In this document: positions 6,334 through 16,711 of the stretch, piece after piece
How positions within the stretch are numbered: position 1 is the stretch's first letter
Layout of the letters: each line of letters starts with the position of its first letter
NCBI RefSeq assembly: GCF_012911975.1
Contig: NZ_SMDQ01000002.1
Location: 124,001 to 188,000, forward strand
DNA: 64,000 nucleotides
Origin: Nodosilinea sp. P-1105
GTDB lineage: Bacteria; Cyanobacteriota; Cyanobacteriia; Phormidesmidales; Phormidesmidaceae
Reading direction: 5' to 3'
The notes under the pieces: model-generated
Told to the model about the DNA's origin: nothing
The model's database searches: none
What the model saw: the letters and a program-made list of their open reading frames with translations, nothing else
Position numbers and translations under genes: made by a program

Positions 6334-9300
6334 CTAATCCCCACGGCGGGACACCATATTTTCCCCTTGCAGCATACGTTTGGCCGCATCCAGCAGCATT
6401 TCTTCCAAATAGGGCTTGGTAAAGTAGCCTTTAGCGCCCAAGTCAACAGCCATTTGACGGTGGCGATCTGCCCCCCGGGAAGTCAGCATGGCAATCGGAA
6501 TAGGGCTAAGACGCTCATCTTTTTGCATGCGTGACAGCAGCTCAAGCCCATCCATGCGGGGCATTTCAATATCACAGAACACCAAGTCACAAGGCAGTCC
6601 CGATCGCAGCTTTTCCCAAGCCTCTTGACCATCGCGGGCCTGTTCCACCCGATAGCCCACCTTGTTGAAGCTCATCGACAGCAGTTCTCGAACGGTGATC
6701 GAGTCGTCCACAATTAAGACAGTCGGTTCGCTCTGGGTCGAGTAGCCTGCCGGCTCTTCCACCTCGGGTTGAGTCCACAGAGAAACCCCGGCTTCCCGTC
6801 GCATCCGCCCTGTGGCAATATCAATCAGCTCTAGGACATCAGCAATGGGCATCACCCGGCCATCCCCTAACACCGTAGCCCCCGCAATGCCCACGGGTTT
6901 GGGCACTGGCCCCTCTAATTGCTTAATCACAATTTCCTGCTCGCCAATCACCTGATCCACTTGCAAGCCCACAAAGGTGCTGGCACTGCGCAATACCACC
7001 ATGGAAATGACATCCTCATCCTGGGGACCACCATAGACCCGGCCTCGGCCCAGGCTGCGGTTAAATTGCAACAAGTCGCCGAGGGGGCGGAAGGGTAACC
7101 TCATATCCCGCCAAAGAACGCTGGCATAACCCTGGGCATCGATTTGAATGCGCTCTTTGGGCACATCAAACATATCCTCTACCCCGTCCATGGGGAAGGC
7201 AATCCGAGCCTGGTTATTGACACAACTTAGGGCCTTGGTAATGCTCAACGTCAGGGGCAGACGAATGGTAAAGCTGGTTCCCTTGCCCACGTCCGACTCA
7301 ATGGTGATGGAGCCTCGAATTTCCGACAGGGCCGTGCGCACCACGTCCATGCCAACGCCCCGCCCAGAAAAGTCATCGGCCTGGTCGCGGGTACTAAAAC
7401 CGGGCAAAAACAATAAGTCATAGACCTCTAACTCAGACATACCCTCTACCTCGTCGGGGGTAATCAGCCCTTTCCGCAGGGCTTTATCCTTAACAATGGT
7501 TGGGTTAATGCCGCCGCCGTCGTCGGCGATGTAAATCACCGTCTGGTTCCCTTGGTAAAAGGCCCGCACCGTAATCGTACCCTCGCGCGGTTTACCGAGG
7601 GCGGCCCGTGCTTCTGGTGATTCAATGCCGTGGGTAATGGCGTTGTTCACCAGATGGGTCATGGGATCGTACAGTCGTTCCAAGATCATCTTGTCAATCA
7701 GGGTGTCCCGCCCCTCCACCACCAGTCTGGCTTCTTTGCCACACTTAACCGAAATATCCCGTACCGCTCTGGGTAACCGTTCCGCCGTTTGGCTAAAGGG
7801 CACCATGCGAGCTTTATTCAGCCCTTCTTGCAGCTGCGTGGTCACCTGGCGAAATTGCCGCGCAATCTGATCGGTAGAGTCAATGGTGAACTCAATGTCG
7901 GAGGAGGCCTCCCGGACTCGGACAATCAACTCGATCATCTCCTGGGACAAGGTATGAAAGCCAGTAAACCGGTCCATCTCCAAGGCGTCAAAGGTGGCCC
8001 CCGTGGCATGACTACCACTAGATTGCCCCGTTCCCCCCAGGGCAAAGGCCTGACGGTTGGCCATTAACGAGCTTTCTAGCAGCGATCGCTCATATAAATC
8101 CCGCATCCGCTGGCCCACATCATTCAGTTGGGACACTTGGGCCAACAGGTTATCCAGAAACTGCCGCAGCCGATCTTGATCTTGTTCCAGGGAGTTACGG
8201 TTGACCACCAGTTCCCCCACCAGGTTGCTGAGGGTATCCAGGTGACTGACAGACACCCGCATGGTCTGGTCTGCCATGGTACTGACTCGACGCGGGGTCC
8301 GCCGACTGGCCGCAGCTACACTGCCCCGACGGCTGCTGAGCACTGGGGCACTCCCCCCCAGTTGGTCAGCGTCTTCCAGCAGCTTTTCCAAATCCCCAAA
8401 TTCATCGTCGTCACTGGAGTCCGCCTGTTGAACTGGGGCAACTGGCGCCGGGGTATGGACTGGAAGCGGCTCTGGGGTTGGATCGGGAGCGGCGATCGCA
8501 TCGTCGTCCAGTAGTGCTTCTAAATCCTCAAACCCTAAATCAGCCTCATCAGCTTGACCAGGCTCAGGGGTATCTAAATCTACCCCTTGGATGTCTGGCT
8601 CCCCCATCCCTGGCTCCTCGGGGGCCGTTGCGGCGGCAGCATCAGCAGAACTGCCATCCAGGGGCTGCTCTTGATCCAGGGTGAACTCTACCTCCGGGGC
8701 ATCCGTAGCTTGGGGGACAGCCTCAGCCGCAGCCACTGGGGGCTCTGGCGTCATCCAGTCAGCGGCCATGTCAGGGGCAGGGGATTCGGAGAAGGTGGCC
8801 GTGGCATCCTCTGGGGCCAGGTCCTCTGGGGTCAGGTTTTCTGGGGTCAGGTTTTCTGGGGGTAAGTCCGCTGCCGCCGAGTCAGTCAGGGCCCCATCAT
8901 CATCTGTGCCCCCCTCATCTAGGTAAAACTCTCCAAACGGATCTGAATCAAGCTCAGAATCACTCTCAGCGTCAACCCCAGCGTCACCCCTAGCGACATC
9001 GGCGGTTTCTAGCCAATCACCGAGGTCATAGTCGGTAGCGGTGCTGGTTGGCTGACCGGGTTCGGTTCCTAACCCTAAATCCCAGTCGTCATCAACCGCC
9101 GCCGCACTGTCGATCGCGTCATCAGCCCAAAAGTCAGCTTCAGTGGACGACGCTGTGGCGACCCCAGCCGCATCCTCACCCGCCTCAAAGAAGTCCGCCA
9201 AGTCCTCAGTGGTTTGTTCGGGGACCGCCACAGACTGATCCCCACGATCAACGGCAAAGAAGTTATCCACCTCAGGCGCAGCAGGAGAGTCCGCCGGTGC

Positions 9301-10818
9301 TGCATCCGTAGCCATATCCAGATCGGCTTCTAAATCAAGGGACACTTTCGGAGTATGGGTGGGCTCTAAAGTCAGGTCCAACGCCGAGTCTAGATCATCG
9401 AGATCAGCTGCATTTACGGCTTCATCCGCAGGCTCGGTCACATCTGGTAGGGCTGACTCGTCATCTAAGTCATAGCCAAATAAGCTGGCCATCTCATCAT
9501 CTAAGTCAGTGTCAGTGGTCTCATCGATGCCGGAGACTGGCTCAGCGCCTAAAAAGTCGGCAAATTCACTGTCAAGATCAGTCTGATCGTCATCTAGGTC
9601 GAAATCAGGGAGGGCATCATCAGTAATCGGTTCCTCTTCCCACATGTCCGCTAGATCGCCGACATCTCCTTCAAATAAGTCAGCCAGGCTATTGAGTTCA
9701 GCCATGCCCACTTCTGGGCCCACCTCACCAGGGGCAGCTGTTGCAGCGCCATCTAAGCTGTCTAACATGGCGTCCAGTCCGCTGTCATCAGCGGGCTGGC
9801 TGGTCTGGGTAAGTTGCTCTAACCAGCCATCATCCGTATCGCTCGGTGACGGCTCGGTATCATCGACTTCGGCTGTGGCAAACAAATCGGCCAAATCATC
9901 GCCGCTAGTGTCGTCATGCAGGGCTTCAGCCAGCAAGGCATCCAAAGCCCCATTGTCACCAACCGCCGCTGACACGGTGTCGGCTGGGACCATCTCTAGC
10001 AACGCCGTCGACGTCGTAATTTGGTCAGGGGCCTGCCTCAGCACCTGTTCTTGGGCTTGCTTTAGGTCTTTAATTACGATGGGGGCCAAGGTCCGATAGG
10101 TGACCTGGGGATTGCCCACCGCCTGGCGAACAGCATGGGTGAGGTCGCACCAATGGGTTAGTTCAAACTGCTCACCGATACTGTGTAACCGCTGGCAGAT
10201 ATGCGCTAGATCTTGTCTCGAGGTAGGGGTATCGGCCTGTTTGAAGGTGGTCAACATATCCCGCAACAGGGCTGGGATATCGCTGCGAAACACAAGATTT
10301 AAAGCACTGGTTTCAGGATTAGAGGCAGGTGCCGCCGCCGCCACTACCGGTACCGGGGTGGGTGCAGATACAGGTTCGAGAACTGCGGCAGGGGCTGTCT
10401 TCAGGAGCTGCTGCAGGTGGGTATCGGTTTCGGCAAAAACCGGCTCCAACGTCGCCATGATGGTGGTAGCTTGGTCTTCGGTGAGACCAAAGGGTCCCTG
10501 CAATTGTTCTAACTGGTCTTTTAGCCCATCAAAGATACGAAGCAGCAGAGATTCAAGCTCGCGATCGGTTTGGATCGGCGCCTCTTTTAACAACTTGAAG
10601 AAATCTTCCATGCGGTGGGCTGTGCGCTGCATGCTGCCGATCCCCAGCATGGCAGCTCCTCCCTTGACCGAGTGAGCTGCCCGAAACACCTCGTTCACCA
10701 TGTCTGGGTCTTCGATAGTCGCTTGCAGACTTAACAGGCCCTGTTCAATGGTGTTGAGATGATCCTTGGCCTCTTCGATGAAGTAACCCAAGATGCGCTT
10801 TTGATCTTCAGGCAGCAT
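6334..10818 (-). CDS. hmpE: HmpE: CheA-type hybrid histidine kinase/response regulator of gliding motility
   Basis: A 1494-residue CheA-like kinase. It has an N-terminal HPt domain with phosphorylatable His in FRAAHSVKGG (H49), a second helical segment near 170-290, and a very long Asp/Glu/Ala-rich linker (about 290-870). The linker contains short tandem repeats such as ENLTPENLTPED. Then come the dimerisation region, an HATPase with NNAITHG, DDGGGIN and GRGVGMDVV motifs (about 1050-1220), a CheW-like domain (about 1225-1355), and a receiver domain (about 1370-1490) with VDDS, CDIEMPRMDG and the conserved Lys in YFTKPY. This matches HmpE/PilL-type kinases that couple receptor HmpD to regulators controlling type IV pili. 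It is the last gene of the hmpA-E run; the gap to hmpD is 57 bp. Confidence 0.93.
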   Translation of the reverse strand: MLPEDQKRILGYFIEEAKDHLNTIEQGLLSLQATIEDPDMVNEVFRAAHSVKGGAAMLGIGSMQRTAHRMEDFFKLLKEAPIQTDRELESLLLRIFDGLKDQLEQLQGPFGLTEDQATTIMATLEPVFAETDTHLQQLLKTAPAAVLEPVSAPTPVPVVAAAAPASNPETSALNLVFRSDIPALLRDMLTTFKQADTPTSRQDLAHICQRLHSIGEQFELTHWCDLTHAVRQAVGNPQVTYRTLAPIVIKDLKQAQEQVLRQAPDQITTSTALLEMVPADTVSAAVGDNGALDALLAEALHDDTSGDDLADLFATAEVDDTEPSPSDTDDGWLEQLTQTSQPADDSGLDAMLDSLDGAATAAPGEVGPEVGMAELNSLADLFEGDVGDLADMWEEEPITDDALPDFDLDDDQTDLDSEFADFLGAEPVSGIDETTDTDLDDEMASLFGYDLDDESALPDVTEPADEAVNAADLDDLDSALDLTLEPTHTPKVSLDLEADLDMATDAAPADSPAAPEVDNFFAVDRGDQSVAVPEQTTEDLADFFEAGEDAAGVATASSTEADFWADDAIDSAAAVDDDWDLGLGTEPGQPTSTATDYDLGDWLETADVARGDAGVDAESDSELDSDPFGEFYLDEGGTDDDGALTDSAAADLPPENLTPENLTPEDLAPEDATATFSESPAPDMAADWMTPEPPVAAAEAVPQATDAPEVEFTLDQEQPLDGSSADAAAATAPEEPGMGEPDIQGVDLDTPEPGQADEADLGFEDLEALLDDDAIAAPDPTPEPLPVHTPAPVAPVQQADSSDDDEFGDLEKLLEDADQLGGSAPVLSSRRGSVAAASRRTPRRVSTMADQTMRVSVSHLDTLSNLVGELVVNRNSLEQDQDRLRQFLDNLLAQVSQLNDVGQRMRDLYERSLLESSLMANRQAFALGGTGQSSGSHATGATFDALEMDRFTGFHTLSQEMIELIVRVREASSDIEFTIDSTDQIARQFRQVTTQLQEGLNKARMVPFSQTAERLPRAVRDISVKCGKEARLVVEGRDTLIDKMILERLYDPMTHLVNNAITHGIESPEARAALGKPREGTITVRAFYQGNQTVIYIADDGGGINPTIVKDKALRKGLITPDEVEGMSELEVYDLLFLPGFSTRDQADDFSGRGVGMDVVRTALSEIRGSITIESDVGKGTSFTIRLPLTLSITKALSCVNNQARIAFPMDGVEDMFDVPKERIQIDAQGYASVLWRDMRLPFRPLGDLLQFNRSLGRGRVYGGPQDEDVISMVVLRSASTFVGLQVDQVIGEQEIVIKQLEGPVPKPVGIAGATVLGDGRVMPIADVLELIDIATGRMRREAGVSLWTQPEVEEPAGYSTQSEPTVLIVDDSITVRELLSMSFNKVGYRVEQARDGQEAWEKLRSGLPCDLVFCDIEMPRMDGLELLSRMQKDERLSPIPIAMLTSRGADRHRQMAVDLGAKGYFTKPYLEEMLLDAAKRMLQGENMVSRRGD

Positions 10819-10875
10819 GGTGATTCCCTTCTAAACACGTGCTTATTTCCCACCTGGCCCCAACCAGGCTGACCC

Positions 10876-13632
10876 CTAGTTATCAGCTTTATCTACCTTA
10901 AATCGCTCTACCGATGTCAGCAGATCTCGGGCAACCCCCACCAGGTTTTGCAGCGACCCCGACACCCTCTGAGATTCTTGGGAGGTTTCTTGGGCGGTAA
11001 GTTCTACCGATTGCATCACCTGAGCTACAGCCCGAGAGGTTTCGGTTTGTTCTACGGTGTCAGCGGTAATCGATCGCACCAGCACATCAATGCGGTTTGA
11101 CACCTGGATAATGTCTTCCAGGGAGCGCTTCGCCTGTTCTGCCAGGCGAGTCCCTTCAATCACCTGCTGGGTGCCTTCTTCCATAGCGGTCATCACACCG
11201 CCAGTCTCACTTTGAATTTGCAGCACAATTTGCTCAATTTCCTTCGAGGCTTTGGCCGCCCGGTCAGCCAACTGCCGCACCTCGTCGGCGACAATCGCAA
11301 AGCCCCGACCAGCTTCCCCAGCCCGAGCCGCCTCAATACTAGCGTTGAGAGCCAACAGGTTGGTGCGGGAGGCAATCTGGGAAATTAACGCCACAATCTT
11401 AGAAATTTCCTGGGAGGATTCCGCCAGACGCTTGACCTTGCGGGTGGTTTCAGCCACCGTTTCACGAATTTCTAGAATCCCGGCCACAGTCCGTTCCACC
11501 GACTCCCCTCCCTTAAGGGCCGTGGTGGATGCTGTGCGCGCCACTTCCTCCGCTTCACGGGCACTCTCGGCCACCCGTTGAATCGAGTCAGTCATCACCT
11601 GCACCGAGTTCAGCGTCACCGCTAGCTCTTCCGCCTGGCGCAGCGCATCGGCGGATAGGCTACGGGCAAAAATCTCATTTTCAGTAGAGCCCTTACTGAC
11701 TTGACGGGCCGCCACACTCACCTGCTGTACAATCTCTCGCAGGTTTTGAATGGTCAAGTTAAAGGAGTCTGCCACAGCCCCCAGCACATCAGCGGTAACT
11801 TCAGCCTGAACAGTCAAATCTCCCCGAGCCGCCCCTTCTACATCATCCAGTAGGCGAATCACCTGGCGCTGCAAGTCTTCTTTGGCCTGTTCTTGCTCTT
11901 GGGCTTTGCGCTGGGCCTCGCTGGTGGTAGTCAAAATCACCCGAGACATCTGGTTAAAGCTACTCGATAGGCGGCCAAACTCATCCTCTGAAAGGACCGT
12001 CGCCCGAGCGGCTAAATTGCCTTGAATCACTCCATTAAACTGGTTTTGTAGATCCTCGACGCTAGCCCTAATCCGGCGGTGAGATAGATGCCCCGCCCCC
12101 CAAGCTGCTCCAAAACCCACACCCCCAGCCGCTAGCGCCATCATGGCATGCACGGCCTTGGGGTAATCACGCTCGGGCTCCAAGGTTGAAGCCGCAAAGT
12201 TAACCACCCCAACCGCTAGCGCGGAAGCGACCCCAGCGGTAACCGCCACAATCAGCTCCTTGCCCGATAGGGTGGCATTATCCAGAAAGCTTAGCCAACC
12301 CTGACCATCGGCTACCGGCTCCACCTCGGCCCTGTCCCCCTGGGTAAAAACGGGTAGGGTGCTGGTTGTCCCAGAGAGGCTGAAAATATCTTCGTCACTC
12401 ATGACCGATTGGTCACTCACGTCAGCCAGGTCAAAGGCAGAGGTGCCCGCAGTACTATAGTCCGTAGAGTCATCCGTAGAACTCAGCCCTGAGGCCCCTA
12501 CCGAAGGGGTGGTAAACCCGGCAGAACTGTCCGATAGTTCGAAGTCGGGCAGGCTGCCTAAATCGTCAAACTCACTAAACTCGTCGAGGAAATCCACATT
12601 GCTGGACAGTTGAGAGCTACTGTCATCGTCAGCCGTCGGCACATTGCCATTCTTGGCATAGCTATCGCCTACATCATTCGCTAGCCCATCGTCCGCTAAT
12701 TCATCGTCCGCTAGACCACTACCAGCAGTATCAAAATCTTCGCCCATCAGGTCGGGTTCTGGAGCAAAGACAGTCATGTCGCCACCGTCGTCCTCCAGGG
12801 CTGACCAGGCTTGGTCAAAGGACTCATCCGCCAGCCCAACATTTTGGGACGGGCGATCGCCTCTAGCCCCTGAGCGCTGAATCGCTTCACCGTCATCCCC
12901 ATAGCTCCCAAAATCCTGACCACCAAAGTCTTGATCCCCAAAGGGATCGGCCTGTTGACCGTCCCCTAAAGCATCCGCTGGAGAGTCATCCTCGAAGGTA
13001 ATATCCTCTAAGCTGTCTGCCAAACCTGAATCCATAGCTGCAAACGGATCTTCAAACGCCTGACTTTCGCCCAGGGAGATGGCGTCTGCTTCAAAGGGGT
13101 TGCTAGGGCTGGCTCCAAACGGATCGTCAGGTATGTCAAAGCCAGGATCACCGAAAGGTTGACTGAACTCAGTTTGCTCCGCAGCAAGGCTCTGGGGGGA
13201 GTCAAAATCAACAAAACTGTCCTGTTCCAGTAAGGCCTCATCACCTGAGGTGGCCTCTAGGGGCACGGCGGTATCTGCCATTGGGCTGGACTGGGAAGAC
13301 TCGGGGCCAAAGGCGGTGCTCCCCCCGTCACCATCAACATCGGGAGCTGAGTGGGGCAAAAACTGAGTGGTGTAGTCTAAGCCGTTGGTAGCGTAGTCCA
13401 CATACTCTTCTTCGGAGGTCACTTGCAGTACTGTGGCATAGAGATCTCGAGCCAGATCGTACTGTTGCAAGCCATAGCAATAGATGTGCCCCCTTAGCAG
13501 TAAAACGCTGGGATCGTCAGGGTACTCCTCAGCAAGCTGATCAATGGCCGCTGCGGCATCCTGATAGTTGCCTTGTACATAGGCTCTCTCAGCTTTTTGA
13601 TAAGCCTGAGAGTAATCAATGCCTGAAGCCAT
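10876..13632 (-). CDS. hmpD: HmpD: methyl-accepting chemotaxis-type receptor
   Basis: A receptor of 918 residues. Residues 1-105 look like TPR repeats ([33 protein letters not shown]). A long Asp/Ser/Gly-rich linker (about 110-450) follows. Two membrane helices near 460-530 are joined by only a short polar loop, so there is no periplasmic sensor. A HAMP segment comes next, and then the MCP signalling domain with its hairpin tip [20 protein letters not shown] and [15 protein letters not shown]. Input probably comes through the cytoplasmic N-terminus. I used the ATG at 13630-13632 because GGAGAAG precedes it; a longer GTG form would overlap hmpC. Homologous to HmpD/PilJ-like receptors of the gliding system. 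Confidence 0.92.
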   Translation of the reverse strand: MASGIDYSQAYQKAERAYVQGNYQDAAAAIDQLAEEYPDDPSVLLLRGHIYCYGLQQYDLARDLYATVLQVTSEEEYVDYATNGLDYTTQFLPHSAPDVDGDGGSTAFGPESSQSSPMADTAVPLEATSGDEALLEQDSFVDFDSPQSLAAEQTEFSQPFGDPGFDIPDDPFGASPSNPFEADAISLGESQAFEDPFAAMDSGLADSLEDITFEDDSPADALGDGQQADPFGDQDFGGQDFGSYGDDGEAIQRSGARGDRPSQNVGLADESFDQAWSALEDDGGDMTVFAPEPDLMGEDFDTAGSGLADDELADDGLANDVGDSYAKNGNVPTADDDSSSQLSSNVDFLDEFSEFDDLGSLPDFELSDSSAGFTTPSVGASGLSSTDDSTDYSTAGTSAFDLADVSDQSVMSDEDIFSLSGTTSTLPVFTQGDRAEVEPVADGQGWLSFLDNATLSGKELIVAVTAGVASALAVGVVNFAASTLEPERDYPKAVHAMMALAAGGVGFGAAWGAGHLSHRRIRASVEDLQNQFNGVIQGNLAARATVLSEDEFGRLSSSFNQMSRVILTTTSEAQRKAQEQEQAKEDLQRQVIRLLDDVEGAARGDLTVQAEVTADVLGAVADSFNLTIQNLREIVQQVSVAARQVSKGSTENEIFARSLSADALRQAEELAVTLNSVQVMTDSIQRVAESAREAEEVARTASTTALKGGESVERTVAGILEIRETVAETTRKVKRLAESSQEISKIVALISQIASRTNLLALNASIEAARAGEAGRGFAIVADEVRQLADRAAKASKEIEQIVLQIQSETGGVMTAMEEGTQQVIEGTRLAEQAKRSLEDIIQVSNRIDVLVRSITADTVEQTETSRAVAQVMQSVELTAQETSQESQRVSGSLQNLVGVARDLLTSVERFKVDKADN

Positions 13633-13685
13633 AATCTTCTCCTGCCAGTGCAAATGTCCTAAAGGGGTGAAGCGGGTCTGAGCGA

Positions 13686-14216
13686 CTAGGTAGCCCACCG
13701 GGCTGAGCGAATCACGGCAATGTGATCCAGCAGCCGCAGAGTTTTATTTTTATCAGGGTCAATCATCCACTCTCCGCGCAAAAATGGAGCCATGGCATCT
13801 GGGCTATCGTTTGGGACCCTTGTTTTATCGGGGTTTAGCCAGCGAGTTCCGACAATTCGATTAACGGCTAAGCCTAGCATAGTTCCCTGATCTTCAACGG
13901 CAATCACGGAAATTTCCGGACGGTCTGTATTTAGTATGGAGGAATAACCTAAAAACTGACCTAAATCGGCCACCCAAATCACTCGCCCTTGCTCATTCAG
14001 GGTACCGAGTAGGAGATGAGATACGTTGGGAATGGGCGTAATCCGATCGGGGGGATGTTCGATAATGCGACGAATACCGGTGGCGGGCAGGGCGAATTCA
14101 TCGTCTGAGGTCACAAAAAAACGGAGAAATAATTCGCCCTCAGGGGTTTCAAGTTCCTGAAGCTCTGGGTCTTGATCTTGCCCAGTTTGAGTTAAAAAGT
14201 CTGGATTGCCTACCAT
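13686..14216 (-). CDS. hmpC: HmpC: CheW-like adaptor
   Basis: A 176-residue protein with one CheW domain. It couples the HmpD receptor to the HmpE kinase. [21 protein letters not shown] is the first CheW beta segment, followed by [20 protein letters not shown] and [13 protein letters not shown] with the conserved Asp-Leu region, then [22 protein letters not shown]-terminal extension ([21 protein letters not shown]) matches CheW domains that support receptor contact. ATG at 14214-14216, only 17 bp after hmpB and 53 bp before hmpD, so it sits inside the operon. Confidence 0.9.
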   Translation of the reverse strand: MVGNPDFLTQTGQDQDPELQELETPEGELFLRFFVTSDDEFALPATGIRRIIEHPPDRITPIPNVSHLLLGTLNEQGRVIWVADLGQFLGYSSILNTDRPEISVIAVEDQGTMLGLAVNRIVGTRWLNPDKTRVPNDSPDAMAPFLRGEWMIDPDKNKTLRLLDHIAVIRSARWAT

Positions 14217-14233
14217 AATGCTTGTGCGGTTGC

Positions 14234-14599
14234 TTATCCCCTAAGTAGCTGTTTGACGGTACCAACCAATTCCATCGGCTGAAACGGCTTGGCAATATAG
14301 GCGTCGGCTCCCTGTTTCATCCCCCAGTAGCGATCAAATTCTTCCCCTTTCGATGAACACATCACCACCGGCACATTTTGGGTAGCCGGATCGGCTTTAA
14401 TTCGACGACAGAGTTCATAGCCGTTCATGCGGGGCATGACAATATCGAGCACCACCATATCAGGTGACTGACTTTGGAGTTGCTCTAAGGCCTCCATGCC
14501 ATCGCTAGCCACAAAGACTTGCAGGCCAATACCCCGCAATAACTCTGAAATCATTTCCCGTTGGGGAAGGCTATCTTCTACCACCAGAACTTTACGCAT
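14234..14599 (-). CDS. hmpB: HmpB: CheY/PilH-type response regulator
   Basis: A stand-alone receiver domain of 121 residues starting MRKVLVVEDSLPQREMI. It carries the acidic pair in VVEDS, phospho-acceptor Asp in VVLDIVMPRMNG, conserved Ser/Thr region in MCSSKG and Lys in YIAKPFQP. It is phosphorylated by HmpE and has no output domain, acting by protein contact. The frame is open upstream to 14683, but the ATG at 14597-14599 fits the receiver fold exactly. The ribosome binding site is weak for either choice. 17 bp separate it from hmpC. Confidence 0.88.
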   Translation of the reverse strand: MRKVLVVEDSLPQREMISELLRGIGLQVFVASDGMEALEQLQSQSPDMVVLDIVMPRMNGYELCRRIKADPATQNVPVVMCSSKGEEFDRYWGMKQGADAYIAKPFQPMELVGTVKQLLRG

Positions 14600-14829
14600 A
14601 AGTTGATGCTGAGAGGGTGAATACCTCGGTGACATAGGCTGACACCCTAGCCTGTCTATGGAACTACCAGGGACGGTTGGCAATCAGTGGAATGCCTTCA
14701 GTTGTGATTCTAAGGTACCCGGAATGGCGACTGATCCTGCTAACCGTGGCGAACTCCTCAACCCAGTAGTTCAAATTATGGCGAATCTTGAGGAAATTGG
14801 AGCAAGATACCCCTGGACAATAAGGAATG

Positions 14830-16110
14830 TTACCGGGAAAGGGGCGGGGAACTCAGGTCGATGTCCAGGTCATCTTCGATCGCATCGGCCAGTAATTGAT
14901 CAGGGGCAGGGCGATCGAGATCCCCAGGACCAACGTACTTCTCCACCAAGGCCAGTAGTTCGGTAGCACCAAAGGGTTTAGTTAAATAGTCTGTGGCGCC
15001 GCTCATTCTAGCCTTGACCCGATCTAAAAAGCCATCTTTACCGGTAAGCATGACGATGGGGGTTTGGCAGAAGGCACTGGCATGACGCAACATGGCACAG
15101 AGCTCGTAGCCATTCAACTCAGGCATGGCGATGTCGCACAAAATCAAATCCGGTTGCAGCTGAAACAGTAATCCCAGGGCTTTAAGGGGGTTGCCCAGGG
15201 AGGTCGCTTCATAGCCCTGGCCAGATAGCATTTGCTCTACCGTCTGGCGAATCGAAAGACTGTCGTCGATACACACAATCCGGGGCAAACGCTCCTGCCA
15301 AGGTCGGCCATTGTCAGGCTTGGCGGTCAAGGAGGAGGACAGTGGGCCATAAACCAAGCTAATTTGGCCATGCTGAATAGCTGGCAACAGGCTACGAGCG
15401 ACGGTAACAAGATCGCGATTGAGATAGCGGGCGATACGCCGGATCGAGGTTTGGCCATCCATCCACTGGCTCAGGCGGTTATAGGCTGCCTCTGACACAC
15501 TGGCTCGAAAGGCAGCGGGGTCGAGCAGCAGAGGACATTGATCGGGGGATTGCAGATTGGGGTGGAGCTGATGCCAGGTTTGAATTTGCTGGGTTAGTCC
15601 ACTGACTAAATCGCTAATTTTGTGGGTCATCAGCTGAGGGCTCAGGGCTGAACCCAGCTGGAACACAAAGGCCCCATGGTGCAGACTCAGGAGATCAAAG
15701 AGGGTCTCGTGCACCATATGGCTGAGAATTGAGCGTCCTTGGTCTGGGGTGATCAGATGCTGCTCTAGCAGAGCCCAGAGGGTGCCATACTCGGGAGAAT
15801 TAAATGAGGCGATCGCAGAGGTGATACTCGGATCTGGCAATGACTGGGCTAAACCGTAGCGCTGCAGATGATCCCACAGGCGATCGAGGCTGTTGTCGGT
15901 GGTGCCAGCGTACACCAGCTGACCATTCGCTAAAAACACCAGCCATGAATGGCCGCGATCGCTAAATTCCCGATCCGCGTCTCCGGGCTGCCCTAAGGAT
16001 TTTGGTCCCGCAGTACCATAACTTTCCAAATAAAGCTCACCCGTCCGTTGCCCCAGCTCGATCAGCTGCAGCATGCTGCGAATGTCAATTTCCGACAGAT
16101 AACCCTGCAT
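14830..16110 (-). CDS. hmpA: HmpA: PatA-like response regulator (PATAN + receiver)
   Basis: A 426-residue protein. The N-terminal 240 residues are a PATAN/DUF4388-type module beginning MQGYLSEIDIRSMLQLIELG, with RTGELYLES and WLVFLANGQLVYA following. This is a protein-interaction module seen in PatA, PixG, TaxP1 and HmpA. The C-terminal receiver domain (about 275-395) has IVCIDDSLSIRQTV, CDIAMPELNG and YLTKPFGATE. The tail is acidic. It is the first gene of the operon, with ATG at 16108-16110, and is expected to be phosphorylated by HmpE and to influence pilus activity. The 230 bp between it and hmpB hold no gene. Confidence 0.9.
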   Translation of the reverse strand: MQGYLSEIDIRSMLQLIELGQRTGELYLESYGTAGPKSLGQPGDADREFSDRGHSWLVFLANGQLVYAGTTDNSLDRLWDHLQRYGLAQSLPDPSITSAIASFNSPEYGTLWALLEQHLITPDQGRSILSHMVHETLFDLLSLHHGAFVFQLGSALSPQLMTHKISDLVSGLTQQIQTWHQLHPNLQSPDQCPLLLDPAAFRASVSEAAYNRLSQWMDGQTSIRRIARYLNRDLVTVARSLLPAIQHGQISLVYGPLSSSLTAKPDNGRPWQERLPRIVCIDDSLSIRQTVEQMLSGQGYEATSLGNPLKALGLLFQLQPDLILCDIAMPELNGYELCAMLRHASAFCQTPIVMLTGKDGFLDRVKARMSGATDYLTKPFGATELLALVEKYVGPGDLDRPAPDQLLADAIEDDLDIDLSSPPLSR

Positions 16111-16711
16111 GCAGCCCCAAAACCCTCAAACAAATCAACCAAAAGGTAACCCTATTGCCCCTCGTAGGCCTTGATAACGGCGACATCAGCACTACCGGCA
16201 GAGCATTCCCCGCCCAAGGGACAACTCGCTGACTTGCTAGAGCCAATCTGGGTAGATCAATCATCTGTTTCCAGTACCAGTATAAGACTCCCTTACTCAA
16301 ACCTTACCCATCATGTTTCCCCACCAGCAGCAACCGCTCAGGCCACAGCACCAGGAAAATTGATGGAGTCATAGGCTTAGCCCTTTCGGGTTTCCGGGCA
16401 CATTAATCTTATCTATGTAAATAGATTCAGAGTTCGGTTCCCAAAGAGACCTATGCATCGGGCCAAAATTAGCTAAGATCCGTTGTAGCTTCGGGGCAAT
16501 TTAGATTCGGGTCATGTTCTACTTAGGTTGTCAAGGCCCACAGTGCCTGTTAACCCGGTATACAAACTGGATCAAGGCCCTGTTTATCGGCTCTTGGAGT
16601 CCAGCGCATCTGTTCTGACCTTCAGAGCTCGGGTGACCTATTGGGTTTGACTGACTATTGCTTGACTGACTATTGAAATTACTACGTTTTTAAGCGACGA
16701 GGACCACCAGC
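16111..16711. other. hmpA-hmpF divergent intergenic region
   Basis: About 600 bp separate the starts of hmpA (minus) and hmpF (plus), the natural place for both promoters. An inverted repeat ATCTATGTAAATAGAT lies at 16411-16426. On the minus strand GGGAATGCT (16202-16210) differs by one base from the GGGAATACT J-box that I recall for SigJ-controlled hormogonium genes in Nostoc. I see no convincing gene in the short open frames here. Confidence 0.45.
16411..16426. promoter_or_regulatory. Perfect inverted repeat between hmpA and hmpF
   Basis: ATCTAT-GTAA-ATAGAT is a 6-bp perfect inverted repeat with a 4-bp centre, the size of a dimeric repressor or activator site. It lies about 300 bp upstream of each start codon. 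Function is inference. Confidence 0.35.

Noticed and set aside
8128-10675. Long plus-strand open frames opposite hmpE
   Set aside because: They are antisense shadows of the GC-rich, Asp/Glu-rich linker coding region and lack protein-like domains.
16171-16374. 67-residue frame upstream of hmpF
   Set aside because: No domain or ribosome binding site; lies in the divergent regulatory region.
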